Shown: positions 44,998 through 54,553 of the stretch, piece by piece
Layout: the number at the start of each line of letters is the position of its first letter
Position numbering within the stretch: the first letter of the stretch is position 1
NCBI GenBank assembly: GCA_963809925.1
Contig: CAWELH010000010.1
Location: 535,932 to 599,931, forward strand
Reading direction: 5' to 3'
From: DASQZK01 sp963809925
Lineage (GTDB): Bacteria > Bacteroidota > Bacteroidia > Bacteroidales > GCA-2748055
DNA length: 64,000 nucleotides
Program-made: the position numbers and the translations under genes
Notes under the pieces: model-generated
Told to the model about the DNA's origin: nothing
The model's input: only the letters and a program-made list of their open reading frames with translations
Database searches by the model: none

Positions 44998-46569
44998 CTA
45001 TTTTGCAAAACTAACTGCCCGGGTTTCCCGTATTACAGTGATCTTTACCTGACCCGGATAGGTCATCTCATTCTGAATCTTCTTCGCAATATCGTACGAC
45101 AGTGATTCGGCTTCCTTATCCGACACCTTTTCACTTCCCACGATAACCCTGAGTTCCCTGCCTGCCTGGATAGCATAGGTTTTAAGTACACCAGGGTATG
45201 AAAGAGCGAGGGATTCAAGTTCTTTCAGACGTTTGATATATGATTCCACCACCTCTCTCCTGGCGCCAGGCCTGGCACCTGAGATCGCATCACATACCTG
45301 TACGATAGGCGATATCAGGGTGGTCATCTCAACTTCGTCATGGTGGGCACCGATGGCATTACAAACTTCAGGTTTTTCCTTGAATTTTTCTGCCAGTTTC
45401 ATCCCAAGGATGGCGTGCGGCAATTCGGGCTCGTCATCCGGCACCTTCCCGATATCATGGAGAAGACCGGCACGTTTGGCCATCTTAGCGTTCAGACCAA
45501 GCTCTGTGGCCATGATTGAACACAGGTTTGCCACTTCACGGGAGTGCTGAAGGAGATTCTGTCCGTATGATGAACGGTATTTCATTTTACCAATAAGACG
45601 GATCAGTTCAGGGTGTAACCCATGAATACCCAAGTCGATAGCTGTTCGCTTCCCAACTTCGATAATTTCCTCCTCGATTTGTTTTTTTGTTTTTTCGACT
45701 ACTTCTTCGATTCGCGCAGGATGGATTCTGCCATCGGAAACCAGTTGATGAAGTGAAAGCCGGGCGATTTCACGTCTTACCGGATCGAATGCCGAAAGGA
45801 TGATGGCTTCCGGCGTATCGTCAACGATAATCTCGACCCCTGTGGAAGCTTCGAGAGCTCTGATATTTCGTCCTTCCCTTCCGATGATCCGGCCCTTCAG
45901 TTCGTCTGAATCGATATTGAAAACGGTAACAGAATTTTCGATGGCTTGTTCTGTGGCCACTCGTTGTATGGTTTCAATAACGACTTTTTTGGCTTCCTTC
46001 CGGGATGTCATTTTGGCTTCTTCAACGATCTCACTGATGTAAGACATAGCCTCATGCTGCGCCTCATCCTTCAACGATTCTATCAGTTGGCTTTTCGCAT
46101 CTTCTGCTGAAAGTCCCGAGATGGCTTCAAGTTGTTCAACCTGCTGACGGTGTGACTTTTCCAGTTCATCCTTTTTCCTATCAACCACCTCAAGCTGTAC
46201 ATTGAGATTTTCCCTCACCGCATCGATTTCATTTCCTTTTCGCTGCAGCTCTTCGTACTTTTGGGAAATTAGTGACTCCTTTTGTCTGAAGGCATTTTCT
46301 TTCTGCGCCAGTTTACTGTTGCGCTCATTGATCATTTTTTCATGTTCCGCCTTAAGCTGAAGAAATTTTTCCTTAGCCTGAAGGATCTTGTCTTTTTTGA
46401 TCACTTCAGCCTCTGTTTTCGCTTCCCTGATTATATTATCACTTTTCTTTTTCAGAGCTAAATTGAAAACAAAGTAGGAAACGATAGCTCCTGCCAGTAC
46501 ACCGATAAGGCCTGTCGCAACATTCCATATGGTGATGACGGAAATGATTGAAATTATAATTTCACTCAT
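44998..46569 (-). CDS. rny: Ribonuclease Y
   Basis: RNase Y is a membrane-anchored endoribonuclease that starts mRNA decay. At 523 residues it has the normal order: N-terminal transmembrane helix (about 10-32), a long coiled coil to about 210, a KH RNA-binding domain with GRIIGREGRNIRALEASTG, and an HD domain with AGLLHDIGK and the phosphohydrolase pair HD. The ATG at 46569 lies 28 bases downstream of the 6S RNA. The epimerase follows after six bases. Confidence 0.95.
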   Translation of the reverse strand: MSEIIISIISVITIWNVATGLIGVLAGAIVSYFVFNLALKKKSDNIIREAKTEAEVIKKDKILQAKEKFLQLKAEHEKMINERNSKLAQKENAFRQKESLISQKYEELQRKGNEIDAVRENLNVQLEVVDRKKDELEKSHRQQVEQLEAISGLSAEDAKSQLIESLKDEAQHEAMSYISEIVEEAKMTSRKEAKKVVIETIQRVATEQAIENSVTVFNIDSDELKGRIIGREGRNIRALEASTGVEIIVDDTPEAIILSAFDPVRREIARLSLHQLVSDGRIHPARIEEVVEKTKKQIEEEIIEVGKRTAIDLGIHGLHPELIRLIGKMKYRSSYGQNLLQHSREVANLCSIMATELGLNAKMAKRAGLLHDIGKVPDDEPELPHAILGMKLAEKFKEKPEVCNAIGAHHDEVEMTTLISPIVQVCDAISGARPGARREVVESYIKRLKELESLALSYPGVLKTYAIQAGRELRVIVGSEKVSDKEAESLSYDIAKKIQNEMTYPGQVKITVIRETRAVSFAK

Positions 46570-46596
46570 GGTTCCTACACTTAATCGTTTTTATAT

Positions 46597-46795
46597 AAAA
46601 AACCCGCAAGGTTTCTCCAAGATTTATTAAAACCCCATATTAACATGGTTGGAATTGCCAGTTCGGGTCGAACTTCCGCCGACCACCGGAGTGGAGTCCC
46701 GAAGGATTGCGGCCTGTTCTAATCAAACTGAGCTTGACTCCAATGTTTTAACTGTTGAGTTTCACAAATGGATTGAAGAAACAATGCGGGCAAAC
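46597..46795 (-). ncRNA. ssrS: 6S RNA
   Basis: 6S RNA binds the RNA polymerase holoenzyme and mimics an open promoter in stationary phase. On the minus strand, CCCGCATTGTTTCTTCAA at the 5' end pairs with TTGGAGAAACCTTGCGGG at the 3' end, a long closing stem. A large, mostly unpaired centre and further imperfect stems lie between, and TTTTTT follows. The size (about 195 bases) and the position directly downstream of zapA, as in E. coli, are both diagnostic. Edges are approximate to a few bases. Confidence 0.85.
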
Positions 46796-46815
46796 TCTTT
46801 GATCTTTATCTTATT

Positions 46816-47118
46816 TTAAAGAACGCTATTACTCTTTTTGATAAAAGAATCCAGTTCAGTGTTCATCTCACGCAGGCTTTCCTCCAACGGTGAGGCATCC
46901 GCCTGGTTCTCATTATCAATCAGCTTGATCACGAACTGTAATGCAGCCATGGCAATGAAATCCTGAGTGTCCTTATCAATGTACTTCTGCTTATATTGTA
47001 ATACCTTCTCATTGATCATCCTGGCTGCTCTTCTAATCATTTCCTCGTCATCCCTCTCAATCCTCAGGGGATAGTACCTTTCGGCTACATTTACCTTTAT
47101 GGACAGTTTGTCATCCAT
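46816..47118 (-). CDS. zapA: Cell division protein ZapA
   Basis: ZapA binds and bundles FtsZ at the division ring. The 100-residue product has the conserved globular N terminus (KLSIKVNVAERYYPLRI) and EEMIRRAARMINEKV, followed by a coiled-coil tail with AMAALQFVIKLI. It is the second gene of a pair with the coiled-coil protein upstream (nine bases away) and is followed by the 6S RNA, the usual arrangement. Confidence 0.9.
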   Translation of the reverse strand: MDDKLSIKVNVAERYYPLRIERDDEEMIRRAARMINEKVLQYKQKYIDKDTQDFIAMAALQFVIKLIDNENQADASPLEESLREMNTELDSFIKKSNSVL

Positions 47119-47127
47119 AGATTCCCC

Positions 47128-47421
47128 TTACCTGTTTAAAAGAGCAATACATTTGTCAATTTCCCGCACAATTCTGTTAACTTTGATCTTGGCATCATGA
47201 AAACCTTCTTCATCAGACACCAAAGACCTTGCAATTTTTAAATTATCGTATTTGTGCTCGAGTTGGCTGATCAGGTTATCCTTAACAGCTACTTTTTGCG
47301 TTAATTCAGTATTTTCCTGTTTTAACAACTCCTTCTCACCCTTCTCAGCTTCATACATGGTCATCAGCTCTTTAATCCTTGCACGGAGTGTTCCCAGTAT
47401 TTCAATTTGTTCTGCATTCAT
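47128..47421 (-). CDS. Coiled-coil protein upstream of zapA (possible ZapB-like)
   Basis: A 97-residue protein that is almost wholly a heptad-repeat coiled coil (MYEAEKGEKELLKQENTELT region), with a short helical end. The position immediately upstream of zapA, separated by nine bases, is found in many Bacteroidota and suggests a division role. ZapB-like is a guess from size and coiled coil only; I see no specific ZapB signature. A -7-like box TATATTTG on the minus strand lies 20 bases before its ATG (47441-47448). Confidence 0.7.
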   Translation of the reverse strand: MNAEQIEILGTLRARIKELMTMYEAEKGEKELLKQENTELTQKVAVKDNLISQLEHKYDNLKIARSLVSDEEGFHDAKIKVNRIVREIDKCIALLNR

Positions 47422-47554
47422 AAAGCGTGAATAGGTACCACAAATATAACATTGCTTTCAGAAATAAAAAAATTCGTTTCCATTTTTCCGTGAGTGACGG
47501 GAATATTTTAGTTTTACATTCGTTTTTAATTCAGACTATTCAATACCAACAACT

Positions 47555-49276
47555 ATGAGGCGTTCGATTTTGCTGTTGCTTACGATTTTGTTTATCTCTG
47601 ACATTCATGCACAATATAAGGCAATTCCCAATAACTTCCGACCTCCACTCGATATTCCAATGTACCTGAGCGGCAACTTTGCCGAGCTTCGTGCCGATCA
47701 TTTCCATTCCGGCATTGATATCAAAACGCAGGGGGTAATCGGTAAAAAGGTGTACGCCATTGGCGATGGATATGTATCACGAATAAAGATTCAAACCAAT
47801 GGCTACGGGCATTCTCTTTACATCACATATCCCGGTGGTCTGACCTCTGTTTTCGGACATCTTGAATCATACAACGATACGATCGACAGGTATGTCAAGG
47901 CTTACCAGTACAGGAACCATGTTTTTGAGGTCGATATATATCCTTCACCTGACGACCTGCCTGTAAAAAAAGGCGAAATCGTGGCCCGTTCCGGGAATAC
48001 CGGCAGCTCAGGTGGGCCTCACCTGCATTTCGAGTTGCGTAATACGGCCAGTCAACATACAATCAATGCATTGCGGTACGGTCTTGATATCAGGGATGAT
48101 ATTCCCCCGCATCTTTATTCCCTGTTCGTTTACTCTATGCAGGGGAACGAGAATGACCGGGTAAGTGTATCGCGAAGAGAATATGCCGCAACTGGTGAGA
48201 ACGGACACTACAGACTGAAAAGCGGCAATATTATCGAAGCCAATGGTTCTATTGGTCTGGGTTTGGAATGTTATGATTTTTTAAATGGATCGCCGAACCG
48301 TTGCGGTGTTTATTCCATCGAACTTTTCGTGAATGAAGAACCTGTTTACCAATTTCAGACTGATGAATTTAGTTTTACAGAGAGCAGGTATATCAACAGC
48401 CATATGGATTACTCCCTGGAAAGTCTCACCCGTCGGAGGACACACGATCTATATCGCAAACCCGGTGAATTTCTTTCGATGAACAAATTGTACAAAAATG
48501 ACGGAATCCTCACACCGGGGAATGATGAAACACAAAATGTGATGATAGTGGTCACCGATGCTTATGGCAATTCTTCTTCCCTGAGTTTCCAGGTCAGAGG
48601 GGCCGGAAGTGATGAAAATAAAGGAGAGGGTGATGAAAAAGAAATCCGGGACTTCAAGTGGTACCAATCCAATTATTTTTCCGATCCCCTTATAAAGATG
48701 ACCATTCCCAAGGGAGCTTTGTATCAGAATACTCTATTTACGTACAAAAAGGAAAACTCAGAAAATGAATTTTATCCATATATCCATTCCGTCCATTCAA
48801 AAGAAGTTCCTCTCCAGAAATATGCGTCACTTTCCATTCGAACGGATTCCATTCCTGAAAATCTGCTCAATAAAACCGGCATCGTTCTGGTACCTGAAAA
48901 AGGGTTGCCCGAATGGGAAGGAGGAGAAGTGAAAAACGGCTGGATTACGGCTGCGGTCAGAGAATTTGGCAATTATACTCTTTTGGCCGATACCGTGCCC
49001 CCTATAATTACCCCCCTGAACATTAGTCAAAACAAGGATATGAGGAGTCAGGGCAGCGTACGGTTCAGCATCGATGATAAACTTTCAGGCATTGCGTCAT
49101 ATGAAGGATATATTGATAGTAACTGGGTATTGTTTGAATACGAGCCTAAAAACAAGCTTCTCTTTTACATTTTTGACTCAGAAAGGATGACTGCCGGAAG
49201 CAGTCATGAACTGGAACTTTATATTAGAGATTATGCAGGAAACACAGCAGTTTATCACAGTACATTGAACCGCTAA
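47555..49276 (+). CDS. M23-family peptidoglycan metallopeptidase
   Basis: A 573-residue exported protein with signal peptide (RRSILLLLTILFISDIHAQ) and an M23 (lysostaphin-like) domain at about 30-200. Zinc-site motifs HFHSGIDI and GPHLHFELR are present. The rest is made of beta-rich regions with a domain of unknown role (DAYGNSSSLSFQVRG and YTLLADTVPP). It probably cleaves peptidoglycan cross-links. The next gene, anmK, begins immediately after its stop codon, so the two form a cell-wall-turnover unit. Confidence 0.92.
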   Translation: MRRSILLLLTILFISDIHAQYKAIPNNFRPPLDIPMYLSGNFAELRADHFHSGIDIKTQGVIGKKVYAIGDGYVSRIKIQTNGYGHSLYITYPGGLTSVFGHLESYNDTIDRYVKAYQYRNHVFEVDIYPSPDDLPVKKGEIVARSGNTGSSGGPHLHFELRNTASQHTINALRYGLDIRDDIPPHLYSLFVYSMQGNENDRVSVSRREYAATGENGHYRLKSGNIIEANGSIGLGLECYDFLNGSPNRCGVYSIELFVNEEPVYQFQTDEFSFTESRYINSHMDYSLESLTRRRTHDLYRKPGEFLSMNKLYKNDGILTPGNDETQNVMIVVTDAYGNSSSLSFQVRGAGSDENKGEGDEKEIRDFKWYQSNYFSDPLIKMTIPKGALYQNTLFTYKKENSENEFYPYIHSVHSKEVPLQKYASLSIRTDSIPENLLNKTGIVLVPEKGLPEWEGGEVKNGWITAAVREFGNYTLLADTVPPIITPLNISQNKDMRSQGSVRFSIDDKLSGIASYEGYIDSNWVLFEYEPKNKLLFYIFDSERMTAGSSHELELYIRDYAGNTAVYHSTLNR

Positions 49277-50368
49277 ATGAAAACAAAGCAGAAATACCGC
49301 TGCATTGGACTGATGTCCGGAACTTCGCTCGACGGGCTTGATATTGTGTTCTGTGAATTTACCACCAGAGACGGAACATGGTCGTATCGGTTGATCGAGG
49401 GCCGAACCCTGCCCTACCCCGAATCCTGGTATAACCTGCTAAGCGGGGCGTATTTAATGAATGGGGCTGACCTGGCGGAAGCGGATCATTCATATGGGCG
49501 ATATCTTGGGGCTATTTGCAGGGACTTTCTTTCAGAAAATGGTGGTGATCCATCATTTATCGCATCACACGGACATACTGTATTTCACAGGCCCGATCAG
49601 GGCTATAGCCTTCAGATTGGCAACGGTCATGATATAGCCGCTGTCACAAGTATACCGGTGATTTACGATTTCAGGAGTCACGATATTAGTCTTGGAGGTC
49701 AGGGAGCACCTCTTGTTCCTGCCGGCGATAGGTACTTATTCGGCGATTATGACTTTTGCCTGAATATTGGCGGCTTTTCAAATGTGTCGTACGAAAATGA
49801 TCGTAATGAACGTATCGCGTTTGATATCTGTCCGGCCAATACGATCTTAAATCATCTCTCGAAATCACTTGGCCATCCTTATGATCACAACGGCAATCTC
49901 GGCCGAGATGGGGAGATATTGCCCGGACTGCTCAATGATCTCAACAATCTTGATTACTACCTGCTTCCTCAGCCTAAATCATTGGGACGGGAATTCCTTG
50001 AAGATTTAGTTCTACCCCTTATAGCTGAATCAAAGCTTGCAACCAAAGATATATTGCGGACCGTATATGAACACATTGCTATTCAGGTGGAGACCGCATT
50101 GAGGATCAAAAAAAACGGACGTGTAATCGCTACCGGCGGCGGTGCAAAAAATACATTTCTTATGGAATTGCTCCGGTCAAAATGCGAACACGACATCATC
50201 GTACCCGACGGGTTGACTGTAGAATTCAAGGAAGCAATTATTTTTGCTTTTCTTGGCCTTCTAAGGATGCTTGGCCATACTAATTGCCTCGCTTCAGTAA
50301 CAGGGGCTTCCTCCGACTGTTCGGGAGGAATCATTGTATGGCCTGGTCGCGAGGAGTTTAAGCACTGA
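49277..50368 (+). CDS. anmK: Anhydro-N-acetylmuramic acid kinase
   Basis: AnmK phosphorylates and opens 1,6-anhydro-N-acetylmuramic acid recovered from cell-wall breakdown. The 363-residue product has the phosphate loop GLMSGTSLDGLD at the N terminus, ATP-binding segments ASHGHTVFHRP and LNIGGFSNVSY, and the catalytic segment near GRDGEILPG. It begins with no gap after the M23 peptidase gene, and both enzymes serve peptidoglycan turnover and recycling. Confidence 0.94.
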   Translation: MKTKQKYRCIGLMSGTSLDGLDIVFCEFTTRDGTWSYRLIEGRTLPYPESWYNLLSGAYLMNGADLAEADHSYGRYLGAICRDFLSENGGDPSFIASHGHTVFHRPDQGYSLQIGNGHDIAAVTSIPVIYDFRSHDISLGGQGAPLVPAGDRYLFGDYDFCLNIGGFSNVSYENDRNERIAFDICPANTILNHLSKSLGHPYDHNGNLGRDGEILPGLLNDLNNLDYYLLPQPKSLGREFLEDLVLPLIAESKLATKDILRTVYEHIAIQVETALRIKKNGRVIATGGGAKNTFLMELLRSKCEHDIIVPDGLTVEFKEAIIFAFLGLLRMLGHTNCLASVTGASSDCSGGIIVWPGREEFKH

Positions 50369-50523
50369 AAAAGAAGTAAGAAACACATATAAAGAAAGTA
50401 GCGACCAGCCATTTGTGATCTTAGGCATGATATGTAAACGAAAATATGCAAAATGATGCTTGGGGAATGCGCGGAGAATAAATTAACCATTAAACCAGAT
50501 TAAAAACTTGAAATATAAAACTG

Positions 50524-51663
50524 ATGGAAAATTTTAAAGCATATGTACCGACCAGGGTTTATTTTGGGAGAGATTGTATTGAGAATCTCGCAGAAGCTGC
50601 CGGAAACCTTGGCTCAAAGGCTCTGCTTATGTATGGTAGGGGTTCCGTTCTAAAAAATGGCAGCTACGATGCCACAAAAAAGCAACTTTTGGAGGCTGGA
50701 ATAGAGATCATCGAATTCGACGGGATAAAACCAAACCCTCTGGCAGAGGATGTGAATATGGCTGCTCAAAAAGGTAGCCTCAGTGGTGCAGATTTCATTG
50801 TCGCAGTAGGCGGTGGGAGCGTGATCGATTCGGCAAAGATCACCGCAATATGCATGGCAACGGAAGCAAAAGCCTGGGATGTAATGAAAAACAGATCAGG
50901 AACCGTGAAGGCGGTACCATTGGTAGCCGTATTGACACTGGCCGCTACAGGTACGGAAATGAATCCGGTAGCGGTATTGCAAAATACTGAAACCCGGGAA
51001 AAAATCGGATACCGACACGAGTCAATATACCCCGCTTATGCCTTCCTCGATCCACAATATACGGCCTCTGTACCAGCGAATTATACAGCATACGGCGTTG
51101 CAGACCTTACTGCGCATTGTCTTGAGGCGTATTTTGGTGCCGGTGATGCCAGTTTATCAGACCGTTTTGTTGAATCAATCATTAAAGAAGCCATGTATTA
51201 CGGACCGAAACTCATGCAAGATCTCACCAATTACGATCTCAGGGCCAGGATTATGTGGGCAGCTACAAATGCACTTAACGGACTTACCAGTTATGGGAGA
51301 GTGAATGGTGACTGGGGTGTCCATGCTCTGGGACACATCCTGTCTTTTCTGTATGATACACCTCACGGAGCTTCACTCACCGTGGTTTACCCTGCCTGGT
51401 TAAAAAAGATGAAGGAGCGAATTCCCGAAAGGATCGCCAGGCTAGGAGAACAGCTTTTCGGAGTCAGTGATGCCGATACGGCAATCACCGGGCTTGAAGA
51501 ATTTTTCAGAGGACTTGGCTGTCCAGTCACGCTTGAAGAAGCAGGCATTACAGAAAATGATCATGCAGCCATACTGGAACTTATGAACAGAAATCATTGT
51601 ACCGGGTCGGCACAGAAACTGGAAGATAATGACCGCGCTGATATTCTTAGCTTTATGACATAA
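50524..51663 (+). CDS. Iron-containing alcohol dehydrogenase (butanol-dehydrogenase-like)
   Basis: A 379-residue type III alcohol dehydrogenase. The nucleotide-binding motif is AVGGGSVIDSAK near 95-105. Metal-binding histidines lie in LTAHCLEAY and HALGHILSFLYDTPHGASL, with an acidic ligand before them. The NADH-dependent butanol dehydrogenase family is the best match by length and motifs, but the substrate alcohol or aldehyde is unknown. It is a single gene; the terminator hairpin that follows faces the other way. Confidence 0.88.
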   Translation: MENFKAYVPTRVYFGRDCIENLAEAAGNLGSKALLMYGRGSVLKNGSYDATKKQLLEAGIEIIEFDGIKPNPLAEDVNMAAQKGSLSGADFIVAVGGGSVIDSAKITAICMATEAKAWDVMKNRSGTVKAVPLVAVLTLAATGTEMNPVAVLQNTETREKIGYRHESIYPAYAFLDPQYTASVPANYTAYGVADLTAHCLEAYFGAGDASLSDRFVESIIKEAMYYGPKLMQDLTNYDLRARIMWAATNALNGLTSYGRVNGDWGVHALGHILSFLYDTPHGASLTVVYPAWLKKMKERIPERIARLGEQLFGVSDADTAITGLEEFFRGLGCPVTLEEAGITENDHAAILELMNRNHCTGSAQKLEDNDRADILSFMT

Positions 51664-51688
51664 AAAAAGATGCGCTTCACAGCGCATC
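51662..51688 (-). terminator. Intrinsic terminator hairpin reading leftward (second copy of element)
   Basis: GATGCGCT (51669-51676), loop TCAC and AGCGCATC (51681-51688) form a perfect 8-bp stem followed on the minus strand by seven T. The rightward side has a weaker T/C tract, so it may end the alcohol dehydrogenase transcript too. It is the same arrangement as at 3109-3144. Confidence 0.7.
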
Positions 51689-51698
51689 CTTTCTTCTC

Positions 51699-51763
51699 AA
51701 ACTACTAACTAAAACTACTAACTAAAACTACCAACTAAACTACTAACTAAAACTACTAACTCT
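51699..51763 (-). repeat. Five tandem 13-base repeats next to the terminator
   Basis: Five copies of AAACTACTAACTA (plus strand), the fourth shortened to 12 bases and the third with one change, run from 51699 to 51763. On the minus strand they read TAGTTAGTAGTTT and lead into the terminator at 51662-51688. The sequence from 51764 to 52225 has no gene; a TATATTTG box on the minus strand at 51933-51940 could start a transcript ending at the terminator, and TATTTTTG at 52107-52114 could start the C69 peptidase mRNA. Confidence 0.6.
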
Positions 51764-52225
51764 TAAACGATCTATTTTTTCGATTATTGTTCTCAAATTT
51801 TATACCAATAATATTCTTTTGTGACTTTAACTCCATAACAAAAATAATTATCAACCTCCAAACGTGCATTAACTGTGCTTAAACTTTATCTTAGAGTTAC
51901 GTTAAGAACCTTCTGTTTGTTAAATCACAGTACAAATATAAGCTGATTTTTTATAAATTCTCCGGTTTTTAATAATTTTTAACATTTATTTAGGGTATTA
52001 AATTCCGATATGAAAGTAGGTGAATAATCATTGAGAATAATCACAAAAGCTGTTGTAAAAAATATCAATTAATTTCAAGTGCCTCCTGTAGCAACGGATA
52101 TTTATGTATTTTTGGCAAATTAATTACCGAAATGGCAATCAAAATCCAGGGGGATGAAGTTGGCTACAAACTTATCTGATTAGATCCGGGCTACCGATTA
52201 TACCGGATATGAAATATAAACCACA

Positions 52226-53953
52226 ATGAATATGAAAAAGTACAATGCCATGTTTATGGCTTTATTAGTATGGCTAACATTTTTCACTACCACAGAGGTA
52301 AAATCATGCACCAACTATCTTGTTACAAAAGGAGCATCGGTCACTGGTTCAACCATGATCACCTATGCTGCAGATTCCCATGTACTGTATGGTGAATTAT
52401 ATTATTATCCTGCAAAGGATTACCCGGCAGGGACTATGCTGGATATTTATGAATGGGACACCGGGAAACATTTGGGGCAGATTCCCCAGGTTTCACACAC
52501 CTATTCCGTTGTCGGAAACATGAATGAACACCAGGTATCAATTGGAGAGACTACATACGGAGGACGTGAAGAGCTTGTGGATCCCACGGCGCAGGTAGAT
52601 TATGGCTCATTGATGTACATCACACTTCAGCGCGCGAAGGATGCCCGTGAGGCGGTGAAAACGATGGCAACACTTGTAGATAAATTCGGATATTACAGTG
52701 AAGGCGAATCATTCTCGATCGCTGATCCGAACGAAGTTTGGATTTTGGAAATGATAGGCAAAGGAAAGGGAAAAACCGGTGCTGTATGGGTAGCACGGCG
52801 GATTCCCGACGGTTATGTATGTGGACATGCCAACCAGGCTCGTATCCAGACTTTCCCCCTTGAAGATGGTAAGACATCCATTTCATCAAAACACCTGGAC
52901 AAAATTTCCGATCCCGGTATCTCGACCGTTTATGCATGGGATGTAATCGATGTGGCCCGTAAAAATGGATGGTTTGACGGTAAGGATAAAGATTTTAGTT
53001 TTTCCGATACCTATGCACCAATAACTTTTGATGGGGCACGGTTCTGTGACATGAGAGTGTGGACATTCTTCAACAAAGTGAGCAAAGGGATGGAGAAATA
53101 CTGGGACTATGTAACCGGTCATGAGCTTTCAACCCGTATGCCACTGTGGATCAAGCCAGACCGTAAGATCACCAATCTTGATATGATGAGTTTTATGAGG
53201 GACCATTTGGAGGGTACGCCGCTTGATATGCGTATGGACGCAGGAGCCGGGCCGTTTCATCTCCCTTACCGTTGGAGACCCCTGGACTGGTCGGTTGATA
53301 GCGACTCCGGAAAAATGTACTGCAATGAAAGAGCGACGGCAACACAACAAACCGGTTTCTCTTTTATCGCTGAAGCAAGAAACTGGCTTCCTGATCCGAT
53401 TGGTGGTATTCTCTGGTTTGGCGTTGATGATGCAGCAACTTCCTGCTATACACCAATGTATTGTGGCATTAACAGAGTTCCTGAATCATTTGCTGTCGGA
53501 AATGGGGACATGCTCACCTATTCTGCTACATCGGCGTTCTGGACGTTTAATTTTGTCGCAAACTTCTCCTATCTCCGGTATGATATAATGAGTGCAGATG
53601 TTGTGAAAGTGCAGCAGGAACTGGAAGGTAATTACACCAGCTTCACCCCGGCTGTGGATGACGGTGCACTGAAACTATACGAACAGGACCCGAAACTGGC
53701 CAGGGGGTATCTTACTGACTATTCTGTGAACATGGGTAATTATACCGTCCAGCGATGGAAGGAGCTCTGGCAGTATCTTCTGGTAAAATACATCGACGGC
53801 AACGTGAAGAAGGAAGCCGGAGGTAAATTTCTCAGGAATGAATACGGCTACCCCGCCGGTCCTGACCAGCCAGGCTATCCCGATTTCTGGAAAAAAGTTG
53901 TAATCAAGGAGACAGGGAGTAAACTTCTCGTACCTTCAGAAGACAGCCACTGA
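52226..53953 (+). CDS. Peptidase C69-family dipeptidase (secreted)
   Basis: A 575-residue exported protein. A signal peptide (about residues 1-27) leaves Cys28 of CTNYLVTKGASV as the new N terminus, the N-terminal nucleophile typical of C69 peptidases. Further hallmarks are GSTMITYAADSH, VGNMNEHQVSIGETTYGGR and the late NEVWILEMIGKGKG. The family hydrolyses dipeptides. The ATG at 52226 is used; ATG 52232 would shorten the signal peptide by two residues. It is a single gene between the repeat element and rplS. Confidence 0.9.
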   Translation: MNMKKYNAMFMALLVWLTFFTTTEVKSCTNYLVTKGASVTGSTMITYAADSHVLYGELYYYPAKDYPAGTMLDIYEWDTGKHLGQIPQVSHTYSVVGNMNEHQVSIGETTYGGREELVDPTAQVDYGSLMYITLQRAKDAREAVKTMATLVDKFGYYSEGESFSIADPNEVWILEMIGKGKGKTGAVWVARRIPDGYVCGHANQARIQTFPLEDGKTSISSKHLDKISDPGISTVYAWDVIDVARKNGWFDGKDKDFSFSDTYAPITFDGARFCDMRVWTFFNKVSKGMEKYWDYVTGHELSTRMPLWIKPDRKITNLDMMSFMRDHLEGTPLDMRMDAGAGPFHLPYRWRPLDWSVDSDSGKMYCNERATATQQTGFSFIAEARNWLPDPIGGILWFGVDDAATSCYTPMYCGINRVPESFAVGNGDMLTYSATSAFWTFNFVANFSYLRYDIMSADVVKVQQELEGNYTSFTPAVDDGALKLYEQDPKLARGYLTDYSVNMGNYTVQRWKELWQYLLVKYIDGNVKKEAGGKFLRNEYGYPAGPDQPGYPDFWKKVVIKETGSKLLVPSEDSH

Positions 53954-53991
53954 TCAAATGTTTATGCAGGTAGGTTTTTTAAAACATTCAC

Positions 53992-54022
53992 TTGCTTTTT
54001 GAAAAAGTTTATAATACATTTG
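53992..54022 (+). promoter_or_regulatory. Promoter of rplS
   Basis: TTG at 53992-53994 and TACATTTG at 54015-54022 are 20 bases apart, matching the phylum promoter pattern. The start site should lie near 54028, about 38 bases before the rplS ATG. Confidence 0.65.
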
Positions 54023-54065
54023 CAGCCTGTTAAAAACCCTGTTTTAATTTTAAATTCCTACCAGG

Positions 54066-54413
54066 ATGGACTTAATGAAAGTTGTTGATAAAGAATTTGC
54101 TGCTGATAAAGATTTTCCTGCTTTCAATAGTGGTGATACTATAACGGTACATTATAAAATCAAAGAAGGCAACAAGGAAAGAATCCAGCAATACCGTGGA
54201 ACGGTAATCCAAAAGAAAGGTGATGGCAGTACTGCCACCTTCACAGTCCGGAAAATGTCGGGAAACATTGGCGTTGAAAGGATTTTCCCCTTCGCATCCC
54301 CTTTCATTGATAAGATTGAGGTCAATAAGAGAGGTGCTGTCAGAAGAGCCAGGATTTACTATCTACGTGGTTTAAGGGGCAAAAAAGCCAGGATCCAGGA
54401 AAAGAGATTTTAA
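54066..54413 (+). CDS. rplS: 50S ribosomal protein L19
   Basis: L19 lies at the interface of the two ribosomal subunits. The 115 residues include FNSGDTITVHYKIKEG, RIQQYRGTVIQKKGDG, and GVERIFPFASPFIDKIEV, then a basic tail with RRARIYYLRGLRGKKARIQEKRF (signature). It is single, with its own promoter and terminator rather than in the trmD operon seen in many bacteria. Confidence 0.97.
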   Translation: MDLMKVVDKEFAADKDFPAFNSGDTITVHYKIKEGNKERIQQYRGTVIQKKGDGSTATFTVRKMSGNIGVERIFPFASPFIDKIEVNKRGAVRRARIYYLRGLRGKKARIQEKRF

Positions 54414-54437
54414 GGATTACCTTACGTAAAAAATTTA

Positions 54438-54468
54438 AAACCGGCTGCATTTTGCAGCCGGTTTTATT
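54438..54468 (+). terminator. Terminator after rplS
   Basis: AAAACCGGCTGCA and TGCAGCCGGTTTT form a 13-bp GC-rich stem ending in a T-run, at 54438-54466. It is an intrinsic terminator; it may also act on the minus-strand AsmA gene, which ends at 54554. Confidence 0.88.
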
Positions 54469-54553
54469 ATGATATGCTGGGTTATGGTTGCTGTGTATTT
54501 ACGGGATATATATCTATTTGTAAAGGCGTAAAATATTACACCCTTTCATAAAT

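Noticed and set aside
51699..51763. CRISPR array from the tandem 13-base repeats
   Set aside because: Repeats are directly adjacent with no spacers and far too short; no cas genes are present.
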